From Ralstonia pickettii DTP0602 (lineage in GTDB: Bacteria; Pseudomonadota; Gammaproteobacteria; Burkholderiales; Burkholderiaceae): a stretch of 64,000 bases of DNA. The notes below the pieces were generated by a model, which saw only the letters and a program-made list of their open reading frames with translations, made no database searches and was not told the DNA's origin. Of the stretch, positions 22,211 through 31,474 are shown piece by piece. Made by a program: the position numbers and the translations under genes. The first letter of the stretch is position 1; the number at the start of each line of letters is the position of its first letter. Location: assembly GCA_000471925.1 (NCBI GenBank), contig CP006667.1, forward strand, positions 186,001 to 250,000, given 5' to 3'.

Positions 22211-24163
22211 ATGCTGAAGGGAGTATATCTGCAGCGTGCAGGGCGGGCCGCCTGGATCGCCCTTGCATGTGCACTGCTTGTCACGCCGGTCCACGCGCAG
22301 AAGCGCCCGCAGCCCGTGGCACGCCAGCAGCCCGCGGCGATCCCGGGCGATCCCGACGACGCCTTCGCGCAGTTGCGCGAAGCCGCGCGCAAGAACGACG
22401 TGGAGCGTGCCTATGCGATCTCGGCCACGCTGGTCGATTACCCGATCCCGTCCTATGTCGAGTACTTCCGCATCAAGCCGCAGCTGTTCGACGCCAGCGG
22501 CCTGGCGCGCATCGACGCGCCCGACGACCAGGTGCGCGCATTCCTGCAGCGCTACAAGGGCGAGGCCATTGCCGACCGCATGCGCAACGACTGGCTGCTG
22601 GTGCTGGGCAAGAAGCGCGACTGGGCCAACTTCGATGTCGAGTACCCGCAGTTCGCGCTGAAGGACGACACCCAGGTCGAGTGCTATGCGCTGCTGTCGC
22701 GCGCGCTCAAGGGCCAGAACGTGGCCGCCGAGGCACGCAGCGTGCTGAGCGACCCCAGGTACTACGGCGAAGGCTGCGTCGACCTGATCGGCTACCTGGT
22801 GCAGAGCCGGCAGATCCAGCCCAGCGACGCCGCCTTCCAGGCGCGCCTGGCGCTGGAGCAGAACTTCATCACGCTGGCCGGCAGGATTGCCGCGCTGGTG
22901 CCCGACGCACGCGCCGACGGCGACACGCTCGCCACCATCGTCAAGATGGCGCGCAGCGACCCGTCGCAGGCGGCAGCCTACCTCAGCACCGCGCAGGGAA
23001 CGCTCTCGCGCGACGAGCAGGGCGCGGCCTGGGGCGTGATCGGTCAGTTCGCGGCCAAGAAGCTGCTGCCCGAGGCGGCCGGCTACTACCGCCGCCAGAT
23101 GGAGCAGGGCGGTAACCAGTGGCTGTCCGATGACACGCAGGAATGGCGCGTGCGCGCCGCGCTGCGCCAGGGCGACTGGAAGCAGGTGCGCCAGGCGGTC
23201 GAGCTGATGCGTCCGGAGCTGCGCGCCAAGGATCCGGCCTGGCTCTACTGGTACGGCCGCGCGCTCAAGGCCGAGGGCCGCGATACCGAGGCGCAGCAGA
23301 ACTTCCAGCAGATCGCCGGCCAGTTCAACTTCTACGGCCAGCTCGCCAGCGAAGAACTGGGCAACCGCATCACGCTGCCCGCGCGTACCAGCGTCAGCGA
23401 CGCCGAGGCCATGGCCATGCGCACGCGCCCGGGTTTCCAGCGCGCGCAGAAGTTCTATGCGATGAACCTGCGCTTCGAGGGCAACCGGGAGTGGAACTGG
23501 GAGCTGCGCGGCATGAACGACCGCGAGCTGCTGGCCGCGGCCGAGTACGCGCGCCGCATCGAACTGCTGGATCGCACCGTCAACACCGCCGACCGCACTC
23601 GCAACGAGCATGACTTCACGTTGCGCTTCCTGATGCCGTACCGCGACATCATGCAGCGCGCCACCGACGACGTTGGCCTGGACATGGCGTGGGTGTACGG
23701 CCTGATCCGCCAGGAATCGCGCTTCCTGATGAGCGCACGCTCCTCCGCCGGCGCGCACGGCCTGATGCAGGTGATGCCGGCTACGGCCAAGTACGTGGCG
23801 CGCAAGATCGGCATGAACGATTTCTCGCCAACGATGATGGGCGATCCCAATATCAACATCCTGCTCGGCACCAACTACCTGAGCATGGTGCTGACCGACC
23901 TTGACAGCTCCTGGACGCTGGCTTCGGCCGCGTACAACGCCGGTCCGGGCCGGCCCAAGGCCTGGCGCAGCACGCTGGCGAAGCCGGTGGAAGGCGCGAT
24001 CTTTGCAGAGACCATCCCGTTCAATGAAACGCGCGGCTATGTGAAGAATGTGCTTTCCAACGCTACGTACTATGCTGCATTGATGAGTGGCCGGCCGCAG
24101 TCGCTGAAATCGCGCCTGGGCACGGTTGCGCCGTCGCCGGTGACCACCACCAGCCTGCCCTGA
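22211..24163 (+). CDS. slt: Soluble lytic murein transglycosylase (Slt70-like)
   Basis: A 650-residue periplasmic enzyme that cleaves peptidoglycan to 1,6-anhydro products. The N-terminus is a signal peptide (WIALACALLVTPVHAQ, cleavage after about residue 34). A long alpha-superhelical region follows, and then the C-terminal SLT domain: catalytic Glu in RQESRF, then GAHGLMQVMPATAK and AYNAGPGR. ATG 22211 follows AAGGAAG at 22199-22205; an earlier in-frame ATG at 22169 would place charged residues before the signal peptide. Confidence 0.94.
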   Translation: MLKGVYLQRAGRAAWIALACALLVTPVHAQKRPQPVARQQPAAIPGDPDDAFAQLREAARKNDVERAYAISATLVDYPIPSYVEYFRIKPQLFDASGLARIDAPDDQVRAFLQRYKGEAIADRMRNDWLLVLGKKRDWANFDVEYPQFALKDDTQVECYALLSRALKGQNVAAEARSVLSDPRYYGEGCVDLIGYLVQSRQIQPSDAAFQARLALEQNFITLAGRIAALVPDARADGDTLATIVKMARSDPSQAAAYLSTAQGTLSRDEQGAAWGVIGQFAAKKLLPEAAGYYRRQMEQGGNQWLSDDTQEWRVRAALRQGDWKQVRQAVELMRPELRAKDPAWLYWYGRALKAEGRDTEAQQNFQQIAGQFNFYGQLASEELGNRITLPARTSVSDAEAMAMRTRPGFQRAQKFYAMNLRFEGNREWNWELRGMNDRELLAAAEYARRIELLDRTVNTADRTRNEHDFTLRFLMPYRDIMQRATDDVGLDMAWVYGLIRQESRFLMSARSSAGAHGLMQVMPATAKYVARKIGMNDFSPTMMGDPNINILLGTNYLSMVLTDLDSSWTLASAAYNAGPGRPKAWRSTLAKPVEGAIFAETIPFNETRGYVKNVLSNATYYAALMSGRPQSLKSRLGTVAPSPVTTTSLP

Positions 24164-24250
24164 CGGGGCCGGCGCCGGGATGCGTTCCCGGCGCAGGGCC
24201 TTGCTGGCGCGGGTGCCGCGGCGTGCAGTTCTCTTGGCACGGAGGCATTC

Positions 24251-25273
24251 ATGCAGACCAGCAACGTCCTTGTCATCGGTGGTGCCGGCTTTATCGGCAG
24301 CCACCTTGTCTCGCGCCTGGCCGGGGCTGCCTCGGCCTCGGGCGCGCCGCTGGAGCCGGGCAGCAACCCGGATTCCCCGATCGCCCCGCAGCGCATCGTG
24401 GCCGGCACGCGCAATGTCGAGCACGCGCAGCACCTGCTGCTACTGCCGCGCGTGGAGGTGGTCGAACTGGGCCTGGCCGACAATGCCGCGCTCGATGACG
24501 CGATCGGCTCGCTGGGCGTCGACGGCATCGTCGTCAACCTGGTGGGCGTCCTGCACGGCGAGCGCGCCGAACCCTACGGCGAAGCCTTCGCCAGCGCGCA
24601 TGTGGAAATGGTGCGGCAGATCGTGGCCTCGTGCCTGTCTACCGGCGTGCGCCGGCTATTGCATATGAGCGCGCTGGGCGCGGACAGCCAGGGCCCGTCG
24701 ATGTACCTGCGCAGCAAGGGTGACGGCGAGCGCATCGTGCGCGCCAGCGGCCTGGATTGGACCATATTCCGGCCCTCGGTGGTGTTCGGCCCCGACGACC
24801 ACTTCCTGAACCTGTTCGCCCATATGCAGCAGATGGCACCGGTGGTGCCGCTGGCATGCGCGCATGCGCGCTTCCAGCCGATATTCGTGCAGGACGTGGT
24901 GCAGGCCTACCTGAATGCAATGGTGAACCCCGCTACGATTGGCCATGGCTATGAGCTGGGTGGGCCGCAGGTCTACACGCTGGAAGAGCTGGTGCGCTTT
25001 GCCGGCCGTGCCTCGGGCCATCCGCGCCCGGTGATCGCGCTGCCCGATGCGCTGGCGCGCGTGCAGGCCACCATCATGGAGCACATGCCGGGCGATCCGC
25101 TGCTGTCGCGCGACAACCTGGACTCGATGCAGCTCGACAACGTGCTGGAACGCCCGCTCGCGCCCGAACTGAACCTGCATCCCGCCAGCCTGGAGTCGGT
25201 GATGACCGACGCGCTGGCCGGGCGCAATCGCGACAAGGCGCTGACGCATATGCGCGCCAGCGTGCATCGCTGA
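24251..25273 (+). CDS. Complex I NDUFA9 subunit family / NAD-dependent epimerase-like protein
   Basis: A 340-residue extended-SDR protein with the Rossmann motif VIGGAGFIGSHLVSRL at residues 7-22. It has NLVGVLHG and the SALGAD...YLRSKGDGE region, where the Tyr and Lys of the SDR site are spaced YxxxK (YLRSK). This layout matches bacterial homologues of mitochondrial complex I subunit NDUFA9. The true substrate is unknown, and a quinone or sugar-nucleotide binding role cannot be excluded. Confidence 0.82.
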   Translation: MQTSNVLVIGGAGFIGSHLVSRLAGAASASGAPLEPGSNPDSPIAPQRIVAGTRNVEHAQHLLLLPRVEVVELGLADNAALDDAIGSLGVDGIVVNLVGVLHGERAEPYGEAFASAHVEMVRQIVASCLSTGVRRLLHMSALGADSQGPSMYLRSKGDGERIVRASGLDWTIFRPSVVFGPDDHFLNLFAHMQQMAPVVPLACAHARFQPIFVQDVVQAYLNAMVNPATIGHGYELGGPQVYTLEELVRFAGRASGHPRPVIALPDALARVQATIMEHMPGDPLLSRDNLDSMQLDNVLERPLAPELNLHPASLESVMTDALAGRNRDKALTHMRASVHR

Positions 25274-25491
25274 CGTCGCGGGATCGGCCTGTCCGGCCTG
25301 TCCGCTATGTGACCGGAATTCATATCGGTTGCGAGTGCAATTCACTTTGATACGCGCGGCCGGGCTGGCAAAATGACCGATCCGGCGCGCGGCTGCCACG
25401 CCGACCGTGCGCAGGGGCACCGCCCCGTGCGCAGGCCGCTGGCGCCGCGCCTGCGCCGTCTCCCTCCGTCTCCTCCCCCAAGGATCCCACG

Positions 25492-26190
25492 ATGAAGCTC
25501 ATCATCGGCAACAAGAACTATTCTTCCTGGTCGCTGCGCCCGTGGCTGCTGCTGCGCCAGGCCGGCATCGAATTCGAAGAGGTGCAGGTGCGCCTGTTCA
25601 CCGGGAACTTCGCCGCCGAGATCGCGCGCTATTCGCCCGCGGGCAAGGTGCCGGTGCTGATCGATGGCGAGGTCACCGTGTGGGACTCGCTGGCGATCGC
25701 CGAATACCTGGCCGAGCGCTTCCCGGAAAAAAACCTGTGGCCGGCCGACCGCGCCGCGCGCGCGGTGGCGCGCGCGGTCTGCGCCGAGATGCATTCGGGG
25801 TTCGGCAACCTGCGCAACCAGTTGCCGATGAACGTGACCGCGGTGCTGCCCGGGTGCGGCTGGAACGTCGCCGTGCAGCGCGACGTCGACCGCATCGCCG
25901 CGATCTGGGGCGGGCTGCGCGCGCAGCATGGCGCCGCCGGCCCGTTCCTGTTCGGCGAGTTCACGGTGGCGGATGCGTTCTTCGCGCCGGTAGTGAGCCG
26001 TTTTGCCACCTACGGCATCCATCTTCCCGATGAAGCGGAGGAGGCCAAGGCCTATGCCGACTTCATGCTGGCGCTGCCGACCATGCAGGAATGGATCGTC
26101 GCCGCGCGCGAGGAACGCGACTTCCTCGCCGACGACGAGCCCTACCGCCTGGCCCCCGATCGCCCCGATGCGATAATCGTCAACCACTAG
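25492..26190 (+). CDS. Glutathione S-transferase family protein
   Basis: A 232-residue GST. The N-terminal thioredoxin-like domain reads MKLIIGNKNYSSWSLRPWL, with the Ser/Tyr active-site stretch at residues 10-13 and GKVPVLIDGEVTVWDSLAIAEYL for glutathione binding. A helical C-terminal domain follows. It starts a three-gene same-strand run with cca. It is typical of the family with YSSWSLRPW; the substrate is unknown. Confidence 0.9.
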   Translation: MKLIIGNKNYSSWSLRPWLLLRQAGIEFEEVQVRLFTGNFAAEIARYSPAGKVPVLIDGEVTVWDSLAIAEYLAERFPEKNLWPADRAARAVARAVCAEMHSGFGNLRNQLPMNVTAVLPGCGWNVAVQRDVDRIAAIWGGLRAQHGAAGPFLFGEFTVADAFFAPVVSRFATYGIHLPDEAEEAKAYADFMLALPTMQEWIVAAREERDFLADDEPYRLAPDRPDAIIVNH

Positions 26191-26249
26191 CAACACCGCC
26201 GGCGCCGGGGCTGTGCCCCGCGCGCCCGGCACTTGACGAGGCCAGAACG

Positions 26250-27485
26250 ATGCAGGTGTATGCCGTCGGCGGCGCGATCCGCGACGAATTGCTGGGCAAG
26301 CCCAGCCAGGACCGCGACTACGTAGTCGTCGGCGCGACCCCGCACGAGATGGAAGCCGCGGGCTATCGCCCGGTCGGCAAGGATTTCCCGGTCTTCCTGC
26401 ATCCTGAGACCCATGAGGAATACGCGCTGGCGCGCACCGAGCGCAAGACCGCAATGGGCTACAAGGGCTTTGCCTTCTATTGCGAGCCCGATGTCACGCT
26501 CGAGGACGACCTGGTCCGGCGCGACCTGACCATCAACGCGATGGCGCGCGCCGTCGATGCCGACGGCAACCTGGTCGGGCCGGTGATCGATCCGCATGGC
26601 GGCCAGCGCGACCTGCAGGCCCGGCTGTTCCGCCATGTCTCCGACGCCTTTGCCGAAGACCCCGTGCGCATCCTGCGGCTGGCACGCTTCGCCGCGCGCT
26701 TCCACGATTTCACCGTCGCTGCCGAAACCATGCGGCTGATGCGCGAGATGGTCGCCGCCGGCGAAGTCGACGCGCTGGTGGCCGAACGCGTGTGGCAGGA
26801 GCTGGCGCGCGGACTGATGGAAGCGCGCCCGTCGCGCATGTTCGAGGTGCTGCGCGAATGCGGCGCGCTGGCGCGGCTGCTGCCCGAGCTCGATCGCCTG
26901 TGGGGCGTGCCGCAGCGCGCCGACTACCACCCCGAGGTCGATACCGGCGTGCATGTGATGATGGTGATCGACTGCGCCGCCGCGATGGGCACGCCGCTGC
27001 CGGTGCGCTTTGCCGCGCTGGTGCACGACCTGGGCAAGGGCACCACGCCCGAGGACGTGCTGCCGCGCCATACCGGCCACGAGATGCGCAGCGTGAAATT
27101 GCTGGAGGACGTCTGCACGCGCCTGCGCGTGCCCAACGAGTGCCGCGACCTGGCGCTGGTGGTGGCGCGCGAGCACGGCAATATCCACCGCTCGCTGGAG
27201 ATCGGCGCGGCGGCCGTGATGCGCCTGCTCGAACGCTGCGATGCATTGCGCAAGCCGGCCCGCTTTGCCGAAGCGCTGCAGGCCTGCGAGGCCGACATGC
27301 GCGGACGCAAGGGCTTTGAATCGAGCGCGTACCCCCAGGCGGCGCGCTTGCTGACCGCGCTGGACGCAGCGGCGGCCGTCGACGCCGGCGCGATCGCGCG
27401 CGCATGCGCCGACGATGTCAGCCAGATCCGCGACCGCGTTCATGCGGCGCGCGTAGCGGCGGTGGCGCAGCGGCTCGGGAGCTAG
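26250..27485 (+). CDS. cca: Multifunctional CCA tRNA nucleotidyltransferase / phosphohydrolase
   Basis: A 411-residue enzyme that adds or repairs the 3' CCA of tRNA. Visible are the start VYAVGGAIRDELLG, the catalytic acidic pair in QDRDYVVVG (D21, D23), RRDLTINAMA, and EDPVRILRLARFAARF. The C-terminal HD domain (ALVHDLGKG) marks the 2',3'-cyclic phosphodiesterase/phosphatase form. ATG 26250 gives the standard N-terminus. Its last four bases overlap the stop of the convergent universal stress gene. Confidence 0.96.
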   Translation: MQVYAVGGAIRDELLGKPSQDRDYVVVGATPHEMEAAGYRPVGKDFPVFLHPETHEEYALARTERKTAMGYKGFAFYCEPDVTLEDDLVRRDLTINAMARAVDADGNLVGPVIDPHGGQRDLQARLFRHVSDAFAEDPVRILRLARFAARFHDFTVAAETMRLMREMVAAGEVDALVAERVWQELARGLMEARPSRMFEVLRECGALARLLPELDRLWGVPQRADYHPEVDTGVHVMMVIDCAAAMGTPLPVRFAALVHDLGKGTTPEDVLPRHTGHEMRSVKLLEDVCTRLRVPNECRDLALVVAREHGNIHRSLEIGAAAVMRLLERCDALRKPARFAEALQACEADMRGRKGFESSAYPQAARLLTALDAAAAVDAGAIARACADDVSQIRDRVHAARVAAVAQRLGS

Positions 27486-27919
27486 CGATAAACCAGCACC
27501 GGAATCTTCGTATGCGTCAGCACCTTTTGCGTTTCGCTGCCGAGGACCAGTGCCTGCACCCCGCGGCGCCCGTGCGATGCCATCACGATCAGGTCGCAGC
27601 CCCTGGCCCCGGCCGTATCGATGATGGTCTCGTAGACGTGGTCGCCAGTGACGCAGGTGGTTTCACACTTCACGCCCGCCGCAGCTGATTCCTCTGCGAT
27701 CTTCGCCAGGTATGCCTCGGCCTGGCTGTACATCTCCTTCATGTAGTGCTCCGCGATTTCCCGCCGCGTAGGGGTTTGCAGGCGGAACGTGTCGTAGTGG
27801 CTCACGACCTGTATCGCCGTGATGCTGGCGTGGATTCCCTGGGCCAGCGCGATCGCTTTGCGGTAGGTCGCCTCGGACAGTTCTGAGCCGTCGACCGCCA
27901 GCAGCATATGCTTGAACAT
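27482..27919 (-). CDS. Universal stress protein (UspA family)
   Basis: A 145-residue single-domain Usp, MFKHMLLAVDGSELSEATY, with the ATP-binding C-terminal run MASHGRRG followed by VLGSETQKVL. A good GGAGAC lies upstream of the ATG. It is convergent with cca, the two stops overlapping, and lies 41 bases after livF on the same strand, so read-through from the transporter operon is possible. Confidence 0.92.
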   Translation of the reverse strand: MFKHMLLAVDGSELSEATYRKAIALAQGIHASITAIQVVSHYDTFRLQTPTRREIAEHYMKEMYSQAEAYLAKIAEESAAAGVKCETTCVTGDHVYETIIDTAGARGCDLIVMASHGRRGVQALVLGSETQKVLTHTKIPVLVYR

Positions 27920-27960
27920 TTGGGTCTCCTTGCAAACCGGCGCCTGCCATCCCGTCCGGG

Positions 27961-28794
27961 TCAGGCACCGAGAAACAGCCGGCCGACCTCCGGGTCCCGG
28001 CTCACTTCGCCTCCGGTGCCGGCCATGGCCAGCTGCCCGGCCACCAGGACATAGCCGAGGTCGGCGAAGGCGAGCCCTTTGCGGGCGTTCTGCTCGACGA
28101 GGAGGATGGTCTTGCCCTCGTCTTGCTGCAGTTGGCGCAGGAGTTCGAACACCAGATCGACATAGCGCGGCTCCAGCCCGATCGAGGGCTCGTCCACCAG
28201 CAGCACGGCGGGGTCCATCATCAGCGCGCGCGAGATTTCCAGCAGCCTGCGCTCCCCACCGGAGAGCACGCTGGCGCGCTGGCCGCGCCGTTGCGCGAGC
28301 GCGCCATGGCGCTGGAAGATGCGCTCGGCGGCGGCCGCGGCGTCTCGCGGGTGCCGCATCAGGTACCCGCCCATCAGCAGGTTTTCTTCCACCGTCATGT
28401 CGGGGAAGATCGAACCCTCCTGCAGCACATAGGCCACGCCTGCCTGCCGCAGCTTCTGCTCGGCACGCAGGTGGGTGACCGGCGCGCCGGCCACGGCGAT
28501 GGTCCCCGACATGACCCGGGCCAGGCCGTAGATGGCGCGCAGCACCGTTGACTTGCCCGCGCCGTTCGGGCCGATCAGGCACAGCGAACTGCCGCGCGCC
28601 ACGCGCAGGCTGAAGCCGTGCAGGATCTCCATGCCGCCATAGCCGGCGACCAGGTTGTCCACGGCGACCATCGGCGTGCCGCCGGCCAGTCGTTCGAGTT
28701 GCGCGACGGTTGGCCGGGGGCGCGAGAGGGCGGCGGCGAGCGTGGCGGCGGGCGCGTGGGCAACCGGCCGGGCCGCGGTGCGCGCGGTGATCAT
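27961..28794 (-). CDS. livF: Branched-chain amino acid-type ABC transporter ATP-binding protein (LivF)
   Basis: A 277-residue ATPase with Walker A GPNGAGKS, signature LSGGERRLLEIS and Walker B VLLVDEPS, in the short-branch LivF pattern. About 45 extra residues precede the usual VDNLVAGYGG start. A shorter start at the internal Met before VAVDNLV is possible, but ATG 28794 overlaps the livG stop (ATGA), as seen at the other junctions in this operon. Last gene of livK-H-M-G-F. Confidence 0.92.
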   Translation of the reverse strand: MITARTAARPVAHAPAATLAAALSRPRPTVAQLERLAGGTPMVAVDNLVAGYGGMEILHGFSLRVARGSSLCLIGPNGAGKSTVLRAIYGLARVMSGTIAVAGAPVTHLRAEQKLRQAGVAYVLQEGSIFPDMTVEENLLMGGYLMRHPRDAAAAAERIFQRHGALAQRRGQRASVLSGGERRLLEISRALMMDPAVLLVDEPSIGLEPRYVDLVFELLRQLQQDEGKTILLVEQNARKGLAFADLGYVLVAGQLAMAGTGGEVSRDPEVGRLFLGA

Positions 28795-29537
28795 GGCTGT
28801 CCTCCCAGGTAGGCCTCGATCACTGCGCGGTTGGCGGTGATCTGCGCCGGCGAACCCTGCGCCAGCATCTCGCCATGCGCCAGGCAATAGACGTGGCCGG
28901 CCAACTGCATCATGACCCGCATATTGTGTTCGATCACCAGCAGTGCGATGCCGAGCCGCGCATTGATGTCCCTGAGCAGCGCGATCAGGCTGTCGATCAT
29001 CACCGGGTTCACGCCAGCGGTCGGCTCATCGAGCAGCAGCAGCCTGGGCTCGTTCATCAGGGCCATGGCGATCTCGAGCAGCTTCTGCTGTCCGAACGAG
29101 AGGTCGGCACCGCGCTGGTCCAGGTGGTCCTCCAGGCCGGCAAAGCGCAGGATCTGCCGGGCCCGTTCCGTCACCGCCGGCGTCTGCCGCGTGCACATCG
29201 CGCCGAGTCCTTCATGCACATGGGGCACGCTGACCAACAGGTTCTGCAGGCAGTTCATCTTGCCGAACACCCGGGTCTGCTGGAAGGTGCGCACCAGGCC
29301 CAGGCGGGCGATCTCGGGGACGCGCAGGCGCGAGATCTCGCGCCCGTCGAACATGATCGATCCGCCATCGATCGGGTGGTAACCGACGATGGAATTGAAC
29401 AGGGTCGTCTTGCCCGAACCGTTCGGCCCGATCAGGCCCACGATGCTGCCGTGCGGCACCTGCAGGGAGATCTCATGGTTGGCGACGACACCGCCGAAGC
29501 GCTTGGTGACGTCGCGCACCGCAAGCAGGTCGGTCAT
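28791..29537 (-). CDS. livG: Branched-chain amino acid-type ABC transporter ATP-binding protein (LivG)
   Basis: A 248-residue ATPase with Walker A GPNGSGKT, signature LSFGQQKLLEIA and Walker B LLLLDEPTAGVNP, the last being typical of LivG. Its start overlaps the livM stop and its stop overlaps the livF start, both as ATGA, so the permease and ATPase genes are tightly coupled. Confidence 0.94.
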   Translation of the reverse strand: MTDLLAVRDVTKRFGGVVANHEISLQVPHGSIVGLIGPNGSGKTTLFNSIVGYHPIDGGSIMFDGREISRLRVPEIARLGLVRTFQQTRVFGKMNCLQNLLVSVPHVHEGLGAMCTRQTPAVTERARQILRFAGLEDHLDQRGADLSFGQQKLLEIAMALMNEPRLLLLDEPTAGVNPVMIDSLIALLRDINARLGIALLVIEHNMRVMMQLAGHVYCLAHGEMLAQGSPAQITANRAVIEAYLGGQP

Positions 29538-30556
29538 GGCGCGGCGCTCCCCGTCATGTGGCGGCGCTTTGCACTGGGTTCGCGCAGCCAGCCCATGATG
29601 CCGGTCGGGAACAGCACCACGATCAGCACGATCAGCACGCCCAGCGCAACGCGCTGCCAGTTCAGCAGGTAAGTCCAGAACAGCTCCTGGGTGAGGTGGA
29701 ACAGCGCGGCGCCGATCACCGGCCCCCACAGCGTGCCCTTGCCGCCCAGGATTGCCATCACCACCATCCACACGCCGAAAGTAGCGCCGGCAAAGGCCAG
29801 CTCGCGCGGATCGATGAAGCCCACCAGGTTGCCCGTCAGGGCGCCCGCCATGCCGAGGAAGACGGCGCAGACGCACCAGGCCAGGATCTTGTAGCGCGTC
29901 GTGTGCAGGCCGAGCGCCTCGGCCTTGTCCTCGTCGTCGCGAATGGCATTGAGCGCGAGCCCGAACGGGCGCGCGTAGAGCCAGCGCAGTGACAGCAGGG
30001 TCGCCACGGCCAGCACCAGCATCGCGTAGTAGAAGAACGGCTCGCGGCTGCCTGCCGCGCCCGGGAATAGCGGCAGCGTCATGCCCGATCCCGCGCCGAT
30101 GAAATCCCAGCCGGCGGCGGCATCGGCGCAGGCGATGCCCAGGCCCAGCGTTCCGATGGCGAAGTAGTGGCCGCGCAAGCCCAGCATGGCCGGACCCAGC
30201 GCAAGCGCCGCAGCCACAGCCGCCAGCGCCGCCAGGCCGGTACCCGCGGCCAGGCCGGCGAAGTATCCCAGCCCGAAGTCGCGCTGCGCCACCGCGCAGA
30301 CATAGGCGCCCACGCCGAAGAATACGATGTTGCCGAAGGAGTTGTAGCCCATCTGCCCGCCCATCACGTCCCACGTCAGCGCGAACAGCACCATCAGCCA
30401 GAGAAAGGTCAGTTGCGTGGTGATACCGGCGAACAGCCACGGCGCGATCAGCGCGCCCAGGCTGCCCGCCAGCAGCGCCAGCCAGGCAGCCCGGGCGGCC
30501 GGGGTGACCGGGACCTCCGATGCGGGCCGGCGCGCGCCGCGCAGGTGCGGGTTCAT
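29534..30556 (-). CDS. livM: Branched-chain amino acid-type ABC transporter permease (LivM)
   Basis: A 340-residue multi-spanning membrane protein with the LivM motifs GQMGYNSFGNIVFFGVGAY and ALNAIRDDEDKAEALG, the latter being the cytoplasmic coupling loop. The start is ATG 30556, overlapping the livH stop. It works with LivH as the inner-membrane channel. Confidence 0.94.
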   Translation of the reverse strand: MNPHLRGARRPASEVPVTPAARAAWLALLAGSLGALIAPWLFAGITTQLTFLWLMVLFALTWDVMGGQMGYNSFGNIVFFGVGAYVCAVAQRDFGLGYFAGLAAGTGLAALAAVAAALALGPAMLGLRGHYFAIGTLGLGIACADAAAGWDFIGAGSGMTLPLFPGAAGSREPFFYYAMLVLAVATLLSLRWLYARPFGLALNAIRDDEDKAEALGLHTTRYKILAWCVCAVFLGMAGALTGNLVGFIDPRELAFAGATFGVWMVVMAILGGKGTLWGPVIGAALFHLTQELFWTYLLNWQRVALGVLIVLIVVLFPTGIMGWLREPSAKRRHMTGSAAP

Positions 30557-31449
30557 CTCAGGTAGCCGCGCCGCCGGCGCAGCATCAGGTTGCGGCTCAC
30601 CAGGATCGCCACCAGCAGGGCATACAGGAAGGCGGTCTGGTATTCGGTACCGAGCAGGAAGCCGGCGTAGTTCTCGGCAATGCCCAGCCCACCCCCGGCG
30701 CCGAGCACCGGCAGCATGCTGCCAAGCCCGGCCACCACCACGATCATGAAGGCGCGCACGGTATAGGGCAGGCCCAGGTAGGGGTGGATGATCCAGGTCA
30801 TTGCCACCAGTCCGCCGGCCGCGCCGCAGATGGCGGCATTGAGGGCGAAGGTCGAGGCGTAGATACGATCGGCGTCCACCCCCAGCACACGGGCAGCGCG
30901 CGCGTTCTGGGCGATTGCCCGGATCGCCTGGCCGCGGCGGGAATGCCTGAGGAACAGCATCAGGCTGGCGCCCAGCGCCAGGGCTGCGGCGAACGCCGCC
31001 AGCTTGATCTTCGGCACCACCAGTCCGCCCGGCAGCAGCAGGCTGCCCAGCCCCGCATCGACCGTGCGCACATTGGCGCCGAATACCAGGTTGGCGAGCT
31101 GCTGCAGCACGATGCTCAGGCCGAAGGTGGCCAGCACCGAGACAAAGAGATCGCGCTCGACCAGGCGGAAGATGACGATGCGATAGAGTCCCCAGCCCAC
31201 GCAGTACATCACCGCCGCGGCAACCGGCACGGCCAGCATCGGGGGCACGCCCTTGCCGACCAGCCAGATCACGATATAGCCGCCCAGCATCACCAGCTCG
31301 CCCTGGGCCACGTTGATGAGGTTCATCACGCCCCATACCAGCGCCATGCCGTAGGCGGCCAGCGCGAAGATCGCGCCGGCCAGCAGGCCATCCACCACGA
31401 GCTGCAGGTTAAGCTCGGGGCTCTGGACGAGGACCGCGAGATTGGTCAT
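30553..31449 (-). CDS. livH: Branched-chain amino acid-type ABC transporter permease (LivH)
   Basis: A 298-residue permease with about eight membrane segments and the LivH hallmarks GMALVWGVMNLINVAQGE and AIAQNARAARVLGVDADRIY. It is the second gene of the operon, 25 bases after the binding-protein gene. Confidence 0.95.
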   Translation of the reverse strand: MTNLAVLVQSPELNLQLVVDGLLAGAIFALAAYGMALVWGVMNLINVAQGELVMLGGYIVIWLVGKGVPPMLAVPVAAAVMYCVGWGLYRIVIFRLVERDLFVSVLATFGLSIVLQQLANLVFGANVRTVDAGLGSLLLPGGLVVPKIKLAAFAAALALGASLMLFLRHSRRGQAIRAIAQNARAARVLGVDADRIYASTFALNAAICGAAGGLVAMTWIIHPYLGLPYTVRAFMIVVVAGLGSMLPVLGAGGGLGIAENYAGFLLGTEYQTAFLYALLVAILVSRNLMLRRRRGYLR

Positions 31450-31474
31450 CTGCGTCAGGCCGCGCAGCAGCCCC

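Noticed and set aside
22190..24433. 747-codon minus-strand frame opposite the lytic transglycosylase
   Set aside because: Shadow of the slt codon pattern; no motif, and slt has a signal peptide and a full SLT domain.
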